NCBI RefSeq assembly: GCF_005484965.1
Contig: NZ_CP034036.1
Coordinates: forward strand, 3,348,001-3,412,000
Direction: 5' to 3'
Source of the DNA: Brenneria nigrifluens DSM 30175 = ATCC 13028
Lineage (GTDB): Bacteria > Pseudomonadota > Gammaproteobacteria > Enterobacterales > Enterobacteriaceae
Length of the DNA: 64,000 nucleotides
The notes beneath the pieces were generated by a model. It was not told the origin of the DNA. It did no database searches and saw only the letters and a list, made by a program, of their open reading frames with translations. Shown piece after piece: positions 27,663-37,183 of this stretch. The number at the start of each line of letters is the position of its first letter. The stretch's first letter is position 1. Made by a program: the position numbers and the translations under genes.

Positions 27663-29567
27663 ATGAAAATAGAACGCAAACCCTTTCGTGATTATACGGC
27701 CGAGTCCGCCCTGTTCGTGCGTCGCGCTTTAGTGGCGTTTTTGGGCATTTTGCTGCTCTCCGGCGTGTTGATCGCCAATCTCTATCATCTGCAAATTTTA
27801 CGCTTCGATGACTATCGCACCCGCTCCAATGAAAACCGCATCAAACTGGTGCCCATCGCCCCCAGCCGCGGCATTATCTACGACCGCAACGGTATCCCGC
27901 TGGCGCTGAACCGGACGATCTATCAGCTGGAGCTGGTGCCGGAAAAAGTGGATAACCTGCAGGAAACGCTGACGGCGCTGAAACCCATTATCGATCTGAC
28001 CGATGACGATCTGGAAAGCTTTGAAAAAGAGCGCAAGCGCTCGCGCCGCTTTACCTCTATTCCGGTCAAAACCGGCCTGGACGATACGCAGGTCGCCCGC
28101 TTCGCCGTTAACCAATACCGTTTCCCCGGCGTGGAGGTTAAAGGCTATCAGCGGCGCTATTACCCTTACGGCTCCGCGCTGACCCACGTTATCGGCTATG
28201 TGTCGAAAATTAACGATAAAGATATCGAACGGCTGAATAAAGAAGAGAAAATCGCCGATTACGCCGCCACCCACGATATCGGCAAGTTGGGGATCGAACG
28301 CCATTATGAGGATTTGCTGCACGGCAAACCCGGCTATGAAGAAGTCGAGGTCAATAATCGCGGGCGGGTGATCCGCCAGCTCCATGAACAGCCGCCGCAG
28401 GCGGGAAGAGATATTTATCTGACGCTCGACCTTAATCTGCAGATCTATATTGAAAAACTGCTGGAAGGCAGCCGCGCGGCGGTGATCGTCACCGACCCGC
28501 GCGACGGCGGCATTCTGGCGCTGGTCTCCACCCCCAGCTACGACCCCAACCTGTTCGTCGACGGCATATCCAGCAAAGAGTACAACCGGCTGCGCAATGA
28601 CGCCAACCGCCCGCTGATCAACCGGGCGACCCAGGGGATTTATCCGCCGGCCTCGACGGTCAAACCCTATATCGCCGTTTCGGCCCTGACCGCCGGCGTC
28701 ATCACCACCAACACCACCTTGTTCGATCCGGGATGGTGGCAATTGCCGGGCTCGGAGAAGCGTTTCCGCGACTGGAAAAAATGGGGCCACGGCCGTCTTA
28801 ATCTGACCAAGTCGCTGGAAGAATCGGCGGATACCTTTTTCTATCAGGTCGCCTACGACATGGGTATCGATCGTTTATCCGAATGGATGAGTAAATTCGG
28901 TTACGGCGAGAAGAGCGGCATCGATATCTCCGAAGAGAGCGCCGGCAATATGCCGACGCGCGAATGGAAACTCAAGCGCTTCAAGAAACCCTGGTATCAG
29001 GGCGACACCATTCCGGTCGGCATCGGGCAGGGTTATTGGACGGCAACGCCGATTCAGATGAACAAGGCGCTGGTCACCCTGATTAACGACGGGCAGGTAA
29101 AGACGCCCCATCTGCTCCATAGCACCAGAGAGAACGGAAGGATTATTCCGTACCGTCAAACGGAGCATCGGCAAATTGGCGATATTCATTCCGGCTTCTG
29201 GGAAATCGCCAAAGACGGCATGTACGGCGTGGCCAACCGCCCAAACGGCACCGCCCATAAAAGCTTTGACGATGCGCCTTACAAGATTGCGGCCAAATCC
29301 GGCACCGCGCAGGTGTACGGTCTGAAAGAGAATGAAACCTACAATGCGCACAAGATCTCCGAACATCTGCGCGACCATAAGCTGATGGTGGCTTTCGCTC
29401 CCTACAGCAGTCCCAAGGTGGCGATGTCGATCATCCTGGAAAACGGCGGCGCAGGCCCGACGGTCGGCACCATCACCCGGCAGATCCTTGACCACATCAT
29501 GTTGGGCGATAACAATACAGAATTACCGAGCGCGCCCCCGGCGGCGCCCGGCATCGAAAGCGAGTGA
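27663..29567 (+). CDS. mrdA: Penicillin-binding protein 2
   Basis: Elongasome transpeptidase that maintains rod shape. 634 residues (E. coli 633): one N-terminal membrane helix (about 21-43), a pedestal domain, and a transpeptidase domain with the nucleophile in PPASTVKPY (Ser331, versus Ser330 in E. coli), an SAD motif and KSGTAQ. The gap to mrdB is 9 bp; its glycosyltransferase partner RodA is the next gene. Confidence 0.97.
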   Translation: MKIERKPFRDYTAESALFVRRALVAFLGILLLSGVLIANLYHLQILRFDDYRTRSNENRIKLVPIAPSRGIIYDRNGIPLALNRTIYQLELVPEKVDNLQETLTALKPIIDLTDDDLESFEKERKRSRRFTSIPVKTGLDDTQVARFAVNQYRFPGVEVKGYQRRYYPYGSALTHVIGYVSKINDKDIERLNKEEKIADYAATHDIGKLGIERHYEDLLHGKPGYEEVEVNNRGRVIRQLHEQPPQAGRDIYLTLDLNLQIYIEKLLEGSRAAVIVTDPRDGGILALVSTPSYDPNLFVDGISSKEYNRLRNDANRPLINRATQGIYPPASTVKPYIAVSALTAGVITTNTTLFDPGWWQLPGSEKRFRDWKKWGHGRLNLTKSLEESADTFFYQVAYDMGIDRLSEWMSKFGYGEKSGIDISEESAGNMPTREWKLKRFKKPWYQGDTIPVGIGQGYWTATPIQMNKALVTLINDGQVKTPHLLHSTRENGRIIPYRQTEHRQIGDIHSGFWEIAKDGMYGVANRPNGTAHKSFDDAPYKIAAKSGTAQVYGLKENETYNAHKISEHLRDHKLMVAFAPYSSPKVAMSIILENGGAGPTVGTITRQILDHIMLGDNNTELPSAPPAAPGIESE

Positions 29568-29576
29568 CAGACATTC

Positions 29577-30689
29577 ATGACGGATAGCCAACAAAAAGGC
29601 TCGATCTGGACCAAGATCCATATCGACTTTCCTTTCCTTATCTGCATCCTGGCCTTGCTGGGCTATAGCCTATTGGTGATGTGGAGCGCCAGCGGGCAGA
29701 ATATCGCCATGATGGAGCGGAAAATCGTGCAGATCGTGCTGGGGCTGTTCGTCATGGTGATTATGGCGCAAATCCCGCCGCGGGTTTACGAAGGCTGGGC
29801 GCCTTATCTGTATATTGTCTGCGTTATCCTGTTGATGCTGGTGGATATTTTCGGCCAGATCAGTAAAGGCGCCCAACGCTGGCTGGATCTGGGATTTGTG
29901 CGCTTCCAACCCTCCGAAATCGCCAAAATCGCCGTTCCGCTAATGGTGGCCCGTTTTATCAACCGCGATATGTGTCCGCCCTCGCTCAAAAATACCGCCA
30001 TCGCGCTGGTGATTATTTTTACCCCGACGCTGCTGGTCGCGGCGCAGCCGGACCTGGGCACCTCCATCCTTATCGCCGCGTCCGGGCTGTTTGTGCTGTT
30101 CCTCGCCGGAATGAGTTGGCGGCTTATCGGCATCGCGGTACTGTTGCTGGTCGCCTTTATCCCCATTCTGTGGTTCTTTCTGATGCACGACTATCAGCAA
30201 GCGCGGGTGATGATGCTGCTCGATCCGGAGAGCGATCCGCTGGGGGCGGGCTATCATATTATTCAGTCGAAAATCGCCATCGGTTCCGGCGGGCTTTCCG
30301 GCAAAGGCTGGTTGCACGGCACGCAATCTCAGCTAGAGTTTCTACCGGAGCGTCATACCGACTTTATCTTCGCGGTGCTGGCGGAAGAGCTGGGATTAAT
30401 CGGCGTACTGGTTCTGCTGGCGATGTATCTGTTTCTGATTATGCGCGGTCTGGTCATCGCCGCCAACGCGCAGACATCATTCGGGCGGGTGATGGTCGGC
30501 GGACTGATGCTGATTCTGTTCGTCTACGTTTTCGTGAATATCGGGATGGTCAGCGGCATCCTGCCGGTTGTCGGCGTGCCGCTGCCGCTGGTCAGCTACG
30601 GCGGTTCGGCCCTTATCGTCCTGATGGCGGGATTCGGTATCGTTATGTCGATACATACTCACCGCAAGATGCTATCCAAAAACTTATAA
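29577..30689 (+). CDS. mrdB: Rod shape-determining protein RodA (SEDS glycosyltransferase)
   Basis: Integral membrane peptidoglycan polymerase working with PBP2. 370 residues as in E. coli with about ten membrane helices. SEDS landmarks include the LVAAQPDLGTS region (catalytic Asp) and the C-terminal PLPLVSYGGSAL. It is co-transcribed with mrdA and rlpA. Confidence 0.97.
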   Translation: MTDSQQKGSIWTKIHIDFPFLICILALLGYSLLVMWSASGQNIAMMERKIVQIVLGLFVMVIMAQIPPRVYEGWAPYLYIVCVILLMLVDIFGQISKGAQRWLDLGFVRFQPSEIAKIAVPLMVARFINRDMCPPSLKNTAIALVIIFTPTLLVAAQPDLGTSILIAASGLFVLFLAGMSWRLIGIAVLLLVAFIPILWFFLMHDYQQARVMMLLDPESDPLGAGYHIIQSKIAIGSGGLSGKGWLHGTQSQLEFLPERHTDFIFAVLAEELGLIGVLVLLAMYLFLIMRGLVIAANAQTSFGRVMVGGLMLILFVYVFVNIGMVSGILPVVGVPLPLVSYGGSALIVLMAGFGIVMSIHTHRKMLSKNL

Positions 30690-30702
30690 ACCGAGGTGAG
30701 CA

Positions 30703-31707
30703 ATGCGTAAGGATTGGCTTTGGATCGGCGCCGTTAGCCTGGTGCTTTCAGCCTGTACCGTCACGGAACAGCAGCCGGCGCCGCCCGCGGCGAGCGTATA
30801 TAGCGGCCCGGTTGATGAAATCGGCGGGGTCGAGCCGCGCTATGAACCCTATAATCAGGGCGCGCTGCAAGACTACACCATCAAAGGCAAGACCTACAGG
30901 GTGATAAAAAACCCGCAAAACTTTAGTGAAACCGGCCTGGCGACCTGGTATGGCGAGGAAGCCGGCGGTAACCAGACCGCCATTGGCGAAGTCTTCGATC
31001 CCAATGGCTTGACCGCCGCGCACCCGACGCTGCCGCTGCCCAGCTACGTTCGCGTCACCAACCTCAGCAACGGCCGCCGTCTGGTGGTCAGAGTGAACGA
31101 TCGCGGCCCCTATACGCCGGGCAGGATTATCGATCTGTCTAAAGCCGCCGGCGACCGGTTAAATATCTCCAACAACACCAAGGTCAAGGTCGACTTCATC
31201 AACGTCGCGCCGGACGGCACCCTTTCCGGCCCCGGCACCATCGGCACCCGCGTCGCCAAACAGAGTTTCGCTCTGCCCGATCGCCCCAGCCTCGGCGCCG
31301 GAGCGCTCGGCACGCCAACGGCTGCAGGCGCCGACACGCCGGCCGATAACGCCGCGCCGCAAAGCGGCGGTTTCCTCGGCGCGCCTTCCGCGCTGCCGGC
31401 CGGGGTGATCGAAACCGCGCCGGCGGCCAGCGCGACATCGCCCGCGGCGCCAAGCGCCGCCCCAACGGCGGACGGACGTTACGTGGTTCAGGTCGGCGCG
31501 CTGAGCGATCGGCTGCGGGCGCAGGAGTGGTTACGCACTCTGCGCGAGCGCTTTCACGTAACCGGCGATGTCGCCAGCAGCGGCGGGCTGTACCGCGTCC
31601 AACTGGGGCCGTTCCAGAATCGTCGGCAAGCGGCTGAACTTCAACAACGTTTGTCGGTCGAAGCTCAGCAGCAATCCTTTATTACTGCGGCGCCCGGCGC
31701 GCTCTAG
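30703..31707 (+). CDS. rlpA: Septal ring lytic transglycosylase / lipoprotein RlpA
   Basis: 334-residue outer-membrane lipoprotein (lipobox VLSAC, Cys near residue 18). It has a double-psi beta-barrel RlpA domain (GLATWYGEEAGGNQTA ... RVNDRGPYTPGRIIDLS), a long Ala/Pro-rich linker (about residues 195-260), and a C-terminal SPOR domain (RYVVQVGALSDRLRAQEWLR) that binds denuded septal peptidoglycan. The linker is low-complexity and GC-rich. A perfect hairpin CGCCCC / GGGGCG (31718-31734) follows the stop. Confidence 0.95.
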   Translation: MRKDWLWIGAVSLVLSACTVTEQQPAPPAASVYSGPVDEIGGVEPRYEPYNQGALQDYTIKGKTYRVIKNPQNFSETGLATWYGEEAGGNQTAIGEVFDPNGLTAAHPTLPLPSYVRVTNLSNGRRLVVRVNDRGPYTPGRIIDLSKAAGDRLNISNNTKVKVDFINVAPDGTLSGPGTIGTRVAKQSFALPDRPSLGAGALGTPTAAGADTPADNAAPQSGGFLGAPSALPAGVIETAPAASATSPAAPSAAPTADGRYVVQVGALSDRLRAQEWLRTLRERFHVTGDVASSGGLYRVQLGPFQNRRQAAELQQRLSVEAQQQSFITAAPGAL

Positions 31708-31910
31708 CAAGGTGAGACGCCCCTGGTCGGGGCGATGATTCTGGTGCGGGGTAGCCATAAGCGACGGCGGATAAAGGGACGGGTGTGACGTCAGCCACAG
31801 CGTCCTTTTGGCAAAATCGCGTAACGTAATGTCTGGTGCCTGCCTATTTCTCATCTGCTATAGTGTGGCTCGTTTTTTAACTTATACCCACGGATGTTGT
31901 TGTTCCAATC

Positions 31911-33122
31911 ATGAATACTGTAAACACGTCTCGTTTTACCAAACGTACTGTGCTTGGCGCTTTGTTCGCCCTTAGTGCGACCTCCTTTGCCTATGCCGAT
32001 GACATCAATCTTAAAACGATGATCCCCGGCGTACCGCAAATTGATGCAGAATCATACATCCTGATTGATTACAACTCCGGAAAAGTGCTGGCTGAAATGA
32101 ATGCCGATGCACGCCGCGATCCGGCCAGCCTGACCAAAATGATGACCAGCTATGTCATCGGCCAGGCGATAAAGTCAGGAAAAATCACCCCTAACGATAT
32201 TGTTACCATCAGTAAGGACGCCTGGGCGACCGGCAATCCGGTTTTTCAGGGTTCTTCACTGATGTTTCTCAAGCCGGGCGATCGCGTTCCGGTTTCCCAG
32301 TTGAACCGCGGCATTATTCTGCAATCCGGTAACGATGCCTGCGTGGCCATGGCCGACTACGTCGCCGGCAGTCAGGATTCGTTCGTTAACCTGATGAACG
32401 GCTACGTAAAGGCACTGGGGCTGCAAAATACCCACTTCGAAACCGTACATGGTCTGGATGCGCCGGGGCAGTTCAGTTCGGCGCGCGATATGGCGCTGAT
32501 CGGCCAGGCGTTAATCCGCGACGTGCCGGAAGAATACGCCACCTATAAAGAAAAAGAGTTCACCTTTAACAATATCCGCCAGACCAACCGCAACGGTCTG
32601 CTGTGGGACAGCGGCCTGAACGTTGACGGTATCAAAACCGGCCATACATCCGCCGCCGGTTATAACCTGGTGGCCTCCGCGACCGAAGGCCAGATGCGCC
32701 TGATTTCAACGGTGATGGGCGGACGGACGTTTAAAGGGCGCGAAGCCGAAAGCAAAAAGCTGCTCACCTGGGGCTTCCGCTTCTTTGAAACCGTGGCGCC
32801 GCTGAAAACCGGTAAAGAGTTCGCCTCGGAACCGGTGTGGTTTGGCGACAGCGACCGCGTGGCGCTGGGGGTGGAAAAAGATGTTTACCTGACCATTCCG
32901 CGCGGCCGGATGAAAGATCTGAAAGCCAGCTATGTGCTGACCAATACCGAACTGCATGCCCCGCTTGGCAATAATCAGGTGGTGGGTTCCATCAACTTCC
33001 AGTTGGACGGCAAAACCATCGACCAGCGCCCGCTGGTGGTGATGAATGAAGTCAAGGAAGGCGGTATTTTCAGCCGCCTGGTCGACTACATCAAACTGAT
33101 GTTCCACCGCTGGTTCGGCTAA
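31911..33122 (+). CDS. dacA: D-alanyl-D-alanine carboxypeptidase (PBP5)
   Basis: Trims pentapeptides in the periplasm. 403 residues with a cleavable signal peptide (ends AYA-DDINLK), catalytic motifs SLTK (Ser73, Lys76), SGN (139-141) and KTGH. The C-terminal amphipathic membrane anchor is VDYIKLMFHRWFG. The 203-bp upstream gap holds a plausible -10 box TATAGT at 31859-31864, so dacA likely has its own promoter although rlpA is on the same strand. Confidence 0.97.
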   Translation: MNTVNTSRFTKRTVLGALFALSATSFAYADDINLKTMIPGVPQIDAESYILIDYNSGKVLAEMNADARRDPASLTKMMTSYVIGQAIKSGKITPNDIVTISKDAWATGNPVFQGSSLMFLKPGDRVPVSQLNRGIILQSGNDACVAMADYVAGSQDSFVNLMNGYVKALGLQNTHFETVHGLDAPGQFSSARDMALIGQALIRDVPEEYATYKEKEFTFNNIRQTNRNGLLWDSGLNVDGIKTGHTSAAGYNLVASATEGQMRLISTVMGGRTFKGREAESKKLLTWGFRFFETVAPLKTGKEFASEPVWFGDSDRVALGVEKDVYLTIPRGRMKDLKASYVLTNTELHAPLGNNQVVGSINFQLDGKTIDQRPLVVMNEVKEGGIFSRLVDYIKLMFHRWFG

Positions 33123-33192
33123 TTCCTCTTGTATGGGGATAAATCATCCCCATATAGCCATTTATACCATCCCAATTGATGCCGGAGTGCAG

Positions 33193-33456
33193 ATGAAAAC
33201 CAAATTAAACGAACTGCTCGAATTCCCCTGCCCGTTTACTTACAAGGTGATGGGACAGGCAAAACCAGAGTTGGTCGATCTGGTCGTTGAAGTGGTGCAA
33301 CGTCATGCTCCCGGTGATTACACGCCGCAGGTCAAACCCAGCAGCAAAGGCAATTATCACTCCGTTTCCATTACCATTACCGCGACCCATATTGAGCAGG
33401 TGGAAACGTTGTATGAAGAGCTGGGCAATATTGAAATCGTGCGGATGGTGTTATAA
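33193..33456 (+). CDS. ybeD: DUF493 family protein YbeD
   Basis: 87 residues, the E. coli length, starting MKTKLNELLEFPCPFTYKVMG; an ACT-like small fold. GGAGTGCAG precedes the ATG at 33193. An upstream in-frame extension to 33133 overlaps no conserved sequence. It lies between dacA and lipB in the conserved order and has been suggested to act in lipoate metabolism or its control; the molecular role is not established. Confidence 0.95.
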   Translation: MKTKLNELLEFPCPFTYKVMGQAKPELVDLVVEVVQRHAPGDYTPQVKPSSKGNYHSVSITITATHIEQVETLYEELGNIEIVRMVL

Positions 33457-33483
33457 TCCCCGCCATCCTTCCTTAACCTGAAG

Positions 33484-34164
33484 ATGACACGCGTGCTACA
33501 GGATAAGATCATAGTACGTCAATTCAGCGTACAGCCTTACCAGCCGATTTCACTGGCGATGCACACATTCACCGATCTGCGCGACGATAAAACGCCGGAT
33601 GAAATCTGGCTGGTGCAACATCCTCCGGTGTTCACCCAGGGCCAGGCCGGCAAGGACGAACACGTTTTAACCCCCGGCGATATCCCGGTGATACAGAGCG
33701 ACAGAGGCGGCCAGGTGACCTACCACGGTCCGGGCCAGCAGGTGATGTACGTGCTGGTGGATTTAAAACGGCGCAAATTTGGCGTACGCCAGCTCGTCAC
33801 CGCGATTGAACAGACGGTGGTGAACACGCTGGCCCATTTTGATATCGCAGCCTGCGCCCGCGCCGACGCGCCGGGCGTGTATGTCGGCGAGCGTAAAATC
33901 TGCTCGCTGGGACTGCGTATCCGCAGAGGCTGTTCCTTTCATGGGTTGGCGCTGAATATCGCCATGGACCTCTCCCCTTTCCAGCGCATCAACCCTTGCG
34001 GTTATGCCGGTATGCAGATGACGCAGGTAAGCGACTATGCGCCTGGCGTTACGCTGGAGGATACGACTACGGTATTGGTCGAATCATTCCGCCAATTATT
34101 GGGCTACCGGCACTACGAAGTGATTAACTGGGATCTGACCGAGAACGGCGAGCCGCTGCCGTAA
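33484..34164 (+). CDS. lipB: Octanoyl-[ACP]:protein N-octanoyltransferase
   Basis: Transfers octanoyl from ACP to lipoyl domains, the first step of lipoate synthesis. 226 residues. Catalytic landmarks are RGGQVTYHGPGQ, the lysine in GERKICSLG, and the nucleophile cysteine in INPCGYAG. The start could also be the GTG at 33493, three codons downstream. The next gene but for a 259-bp gap is lipA, which inserts the sulfurs. Confidence 0.95.
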   Translation: MTRVLQDKIIVRQFSVQPYQPISLAMHTFTDLRDDKTPDEIWLVQHPPVFTQGQAGKDEHVLTPGDIPVIQSDRGGQVTYHGPGQQVMYVLVDLKRRKFGVRQLVTAIEQTVVNTLAHFDIAACARADAPGVYVGERKICSLGLRIRRGCSFHGLALNIAMDLSPFQRINPCGYAGMQMTQVSDYAPGVTLEDTTTVLVESFRQLLGYRHYEVINWDLTENGEPLP

Positions 34165-34335
34165 CCGCCGGTTCAAATGATAACTAATCACATTTTATTT
34201 ACATAATTTCTCCATTTTACCGCCGCAATAGCTGAATCTGTGCCGGCAAAGATGATATAATTTTGAGAGTTTTTTAAAAAAAATTTTAACAAAACGGTTA
34301 ATCCATTGAATTTTGTTAACAAATTCCAAAAGCCA

Positions 34336-34397
34336 TGCTCTAAATAGTTCGAGTGACAGAAAGGCCAACGCATCTGCGACTTGAAGTATGACGAGTA
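34336..34397. repeat. MITE-like repeat, 62-bp internally deleted copy
   Basis: The left end (TGCTCTAAATAGTTCGAGT) and right end (CTTGAAGTATGACGAGTA, preceded by CCAACGCATCTGCGA) match the two ends of the 193-bp element at 18455-18647, with the middle removed. It ends only 26 bp before the lipA start codon, so it forms part of the lipA leader or carries its promoter context. Confidence 0.75.
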
Positions 34398-34423
34398 TAT
34401 TCAGAACTGGAACTTACGCGAAC

Positions 34424-35389
34424 ATGAGTAAACCGATTCAGATCGAGCGCGGCGTAAAATACCGCGATGCCGATAAAATGGCGCTAATCCCGGTGCGTAC
34501 CGTCGTCGCTGAACGGCAGGAAATGCTACGCAAGCCAGAATGGATGAGAATCAAACTGCCCGCTGACTCCAGCCGTATTCAGGGCATCAAGGCCGCGATG
34601 CGTAAAAACGGACTGCACTCGGTTTGCGAAGAAGCCTCCTGCCCGAATCTGGCGGAATGTTTTAACCACGGCACCGCCACCTTTATGATCCTGGGGGCGA
34701 TTTGTACCCGTCGCTGCCCGTTTTGCGACGTCGCCCATGGCCGACCGCTGACGCCGGACGCCAATGAACCGGAAAAGCTGGCGCAAACCATCCATGATAT
34801 GGGCCTGCGCTATGTGGTGATCACCTCGGTCGACCGCGACGACCTGCGCGACGGCGGCGCCCAGCATTTCGCTGATTGCATCAGCGCCATTCGCCGCAAG
34901 AATCCGCAAATCCGCATCGAAACCCTGGTGCCGGACTTCCGCGGCCGTATGGATCGGGCATTGGATATTCTGACGGCGACCCCGCCGGATGTTTTCAACC
35001 ATAACCTGGAAAACGTACCGCGCGTTTATCGTCAGGTCCGCCCCGGCGCCAATTATGAGTGGTCGCTGAAGCTGCTGGAAAACTTCAAAAACGCCCATCC
35101 GGATATTCCGACAAAATCCGGGCTGATGGTCGGCCTTGGCGAAACCAACGCCGAGATCGTGGAAGTCATGCGCGATCTGCGCCGCCACGGCGTCACCATG
35201 CTGACGTTGGGACAATACCTGCAACCCAGCCGCCATCACCTGCCGGTACAGCGCTATGTCAGCCCGGACGAGTTTGATGAGATGAAAGCCGAAGCCATGG
35301 CGATGGGCTTCACCCATGCGGCCTGCGGCCCGTTCGTGCGCTCTTCCTACCATGCGGATTTGCAGGCGAAAGGGATAGAGGTGAAATAA
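34424..35389 (+). CDS. lipA: Lipoyl synthase
   Basis: Radical-SAM enzyme inserting two sulfurs into octanoyl domains. 321 residues as in E. coli, starting MSKPIQIERGVKYRDADK. The auxiliary cluster cysteines are in CEEASCPNLAEC and the radical-SAM cysteines in CTRRCPFCDV. A 12-codon upstream extension lies partly against the repeat element and is rejected. The ribosome-binding site is not obvious. Confidence 0.97.
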   Translation: MSKPIQIERGVKYRDADKMALIPVRTVVAERQEMLRKPEWMRIKLPADSSRIQGIKAAMRKNGLHSVCEEASCPNLAECFNHGTATFMILGAICTRRCPFCDVAHGRPLTPDANEPEKLAQTIHDMGLRYVVITSVDRDDLRDGGAQHFADCISAIRRKNPQIRIETLVPDFRGRMDRALDILTATPPDVFNHNLENVPRVYRQVRPGANYEWSLKLLENFKNAHPDIPTKSGLMVGLGETNAEIVEVMRDLRRHGVTMLTLGQYLQPSRHHLPVQRYVSPDEFDEMKAEAMAMGFTHAACGPFVRSSYHADLQAKGIEVK

Positions 35390-35429
35390 GCGCCGCCAAG
35401 GGCTTATATTTGGTTACAGATTTAGTGTT

Positions 35430-35457
35430 AACGGACGGCCGTCGCCGTCCGTTTTTC
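35430..35457. terminator. Terminator between convergent lipA and tatE
   Basis: A ten-pair stem AACGGACGGC / GCCGTCCGTT with loop CGTC is followed by TTTC on the plus strand, between the lipA stop and the tatE stop. Confidence 0.85.
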
Positions 35458-35466
35458 ATTCGCGGA

Positions 35467-35664
35467 TTATGACTCTTTGCGGTGCGTGCCGTTCAACGCC
35501 GCGGCAGCGGACGGCTTGGACGATTGATCGTCATTCATCGCTTTCTTGAAGCCTTTAATCGCGGCGCCCAAATCGCCCCCCAGGCTGCGCAATTTATTGG
35601 TTCCGAACAATAAAACGATCAATGCACCGATGACCAACAGCTTGGCGATACTGATACCTTCCAT
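35467..35664 (-). CDS. tatE: Twin-arginine translocase subunit TatE
   Basis: 65-residue TatA/E-type protein with one N-terminal membrane helix (ISIAKLLVIGALIVLLFG), the hinge TNKLRSLGGDLGAAIKGFKKAM as an amphipathic helix, and a polar tail. Isolated from tatABC and next to lipA, exactly as in E. coli, which makes it TatE and not TatA. It contributes to export of folded proteins. Confidence 0.95.
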   Translation of the reverse strand: MEGISIAKLLVIGALIVLLFGTNKLRSLGGDLGAAIKGFKKAMNDDQSSKPSAAAALNGTHRKES

Positions 35665-35840
35665 ACTTACCTACCTGATTGCAGATGCCGGATAACCCAG
35701 CGAACGGATTACATTATCCCTGTGTAAAACCTTATCGGCGGCAACACAATCGCCATCTGTAACAAAGTAAGACCCGGCATCAGCATTCCCTCGGCTTACC
35801 GCTTTCACTGCCGGGCTGGCTGGATGCCCGCCATAAAAAA

Positions 35841-35863
35841 AACCCGCCATAAGGCGGGTTTTT
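35841..35863 (-). terminator. Terminator downstream of cspE
   Basis: A stem AACCCGCC / GGCGGGTT with loop ATAA, flanked on the left by AAAAAAA, so that the minus-strand transcript from cspE ends in a T run. It is also T-rich on the other side. Confidence 0.85.
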
Positions 35864-35879
35864 CAAGAAATCGGTATAA

Positions 35880-36089
35880 TTAAATAGCGATAACGTTAGC
35901 AGCAGACGGACCTTTCGCTCCGCTGGTGATTTCAAACTCTACGCGCTGACCTTCAGCGAGAGTTTTGAATCCATTGCTCTGGATGGCAGAGAAATGTACG
36001 AATACGTCTTTGCTACCATCTTCAGGAGTAATGAAACCGAATCCTTTGGACTCATTAAACCACTTAACGCTACCTTTAATCTTAGACAT
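35880..36089 (-). CDS. cspE: Cold-shock family RNA chaperone CspE
   Basis: 69-residue cold-shock domain protein with RNP1 KGFGFI and RNP2 VFVHFS. The sequence MSKIKGSVKWFNESKGFGF is nearly identical to E. coli CspE, and the tatE-cspE neighbourhood matches. The start is the ATG at 36089; an apparent longer reading frame is its 5' untranslated region. That leader contains a hairpin GACACA / TGTGTC (36116-36132). Confidence 0.95.
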   Translation of the reverse strand: MSKIKGSVKWFNESKGFGFITPEDGSKDVFVHFSAIQSNGFKTLAEGQRVEFEITSGAKGPSAANVIAI

Positions 36090-36316
36090 CAAACTTACCT
36101 TTAACATGAATGAAAGACACAAAATCTGTGTCGGGTACAGTACAGCAATAGATGACTCATTTGTCCAGTTGAAGATGGGCAAAAAGTGATAAAAATCGCT
36201 AAAAAAGTATGCCGAACGGGCGCACAGACAAAATTTAACAAGATTAATATCTTGGTTTGGTATGTTAACCCTGATCCACCATTTTTTATGGTATCAAACG
36301 TGCAAGGAAAACGGCG

Positions 36317-37015
36317 ATGAAAACACTGGGCCTGATTGGAGGCATGAGCTGGGAATCAACGGTTCCCTACTACCGCACCATCAATGAATACGTAAAAAAC
36401 CGGCTCGGCGGACTGCATTCGGCCAGGCTCATATTGTACAGCGTCGATTTCCACGACATAGAACGCTGCCAGTCGCAGGGCGATTGGCAGCAGGCCGCCC
36501 GGGCGTTATCGGATATCGCCGTCGTTTTAAGAAAAGCCGGGGCGGAAGCTATCGTCATCTGCACCAACACCATGCACAAAGTGGCGGATGCCGTTGAGCA
36601 TGCCAGCCAGCTTCCCCTTTTACACATTGCCGATGCCACCGGTGAAAACATCTACCGGCAAGGGATAAGAAAAGTGGGCCTGTTGGGAACCCGCTATACC
36701 ATGGAGCAGGATTTTTACCGCGAGAGAATTCGCCGGCGCTACGGCATAGAGGTCATCATCCCCGACCGGAGCGGGAGAGAAACGATAAACCGTATTATTT
36801 TTAACGAGCTGTGTCAGGGAAAGATTGATGCGGGATCGCGTCGGAAATACCGGGAAATCATTAAAGGACTCGAGCAACAGGGCGCGGAGGGGATTATTCT
36901 CGGTTGTACCGAAATACCGCTGCTCCTGAGCGCCGATGATGCCGGCGTTCCCCTTTTCGACACCAGCACCTTACATGCGCTGGCGGCGGCGAGATATGCA
37001 TTAGATATTGAATAA
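36317..37015 (+). CDS. Aspartate/glutamate racemase family protein
   Basis: 232 residues of the cofactor-independent Asp/Glu racemase family (YgeA/RacD type), starting MKTLGLIGGMSWEST. Both catalytic cysteines are present: Cys82 in ICTNTMH and Cys197 in LGCTEIP. CAAGGAAAACGGCG precedes the ATG. It probably interconverts L- and D-forms of an acidic or other amino acid; substrate not readable from sequence. It is alone between cspE and ypfM, at the junction of two blocks separated in E. coli. Confidence 0.9.
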   Translation: MKTLGLIGGMSWESTVPYYRTINEYVKNRLGGLHSARLILYSVDFHDIERCQSQGDWQQAARALSDIAVVLRKAGAEAIVICTNTMHKVADAVEHASQLPLLHIADATGENIYRQGIRKVGLLGTRYTMEQDFYRERIRRRYGIEVIIPDRSGRETINRIIFNELCQGKIDAGSRRKYREIIKGLEQQGAEGIILGCTEIPLLLSADDAGVPLFDTSTLHALAAARYALDIE

Positions 37016-37095
37016 CAATAAATTAAATTAAAAAAATCATGTAGTTACCTGCAGGAAATAATAGCCTCTTTTATTTACTCAGGTTTCCTCATTTT

Positions 37096-37134
37096 TAGCA
37101 AAAAATAAGCAGTAGCCCGCTGGGATTACTGCTT
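37096..37134 (-). terminator. Terminator of ypfM
   Basis: On the minus strand an eight-pair stem (arms AAGCAGTA / TACTGCTT, 37107-37134) is followed by ATTTTTTGC. It lies about 50 bp after the ypfM stop. Confidence 0.75.
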
Positions 37135-37183
37135 TTATCGTCAAATCTTCCTAGTATACAATGCAAAATGTAACTTTTAATTA

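Noticed and set aside
27798..28790. 330-codon frame antisense to mrdA
   Set aside because: Shadow of the PBP2 reading frame with no recognisable motif.
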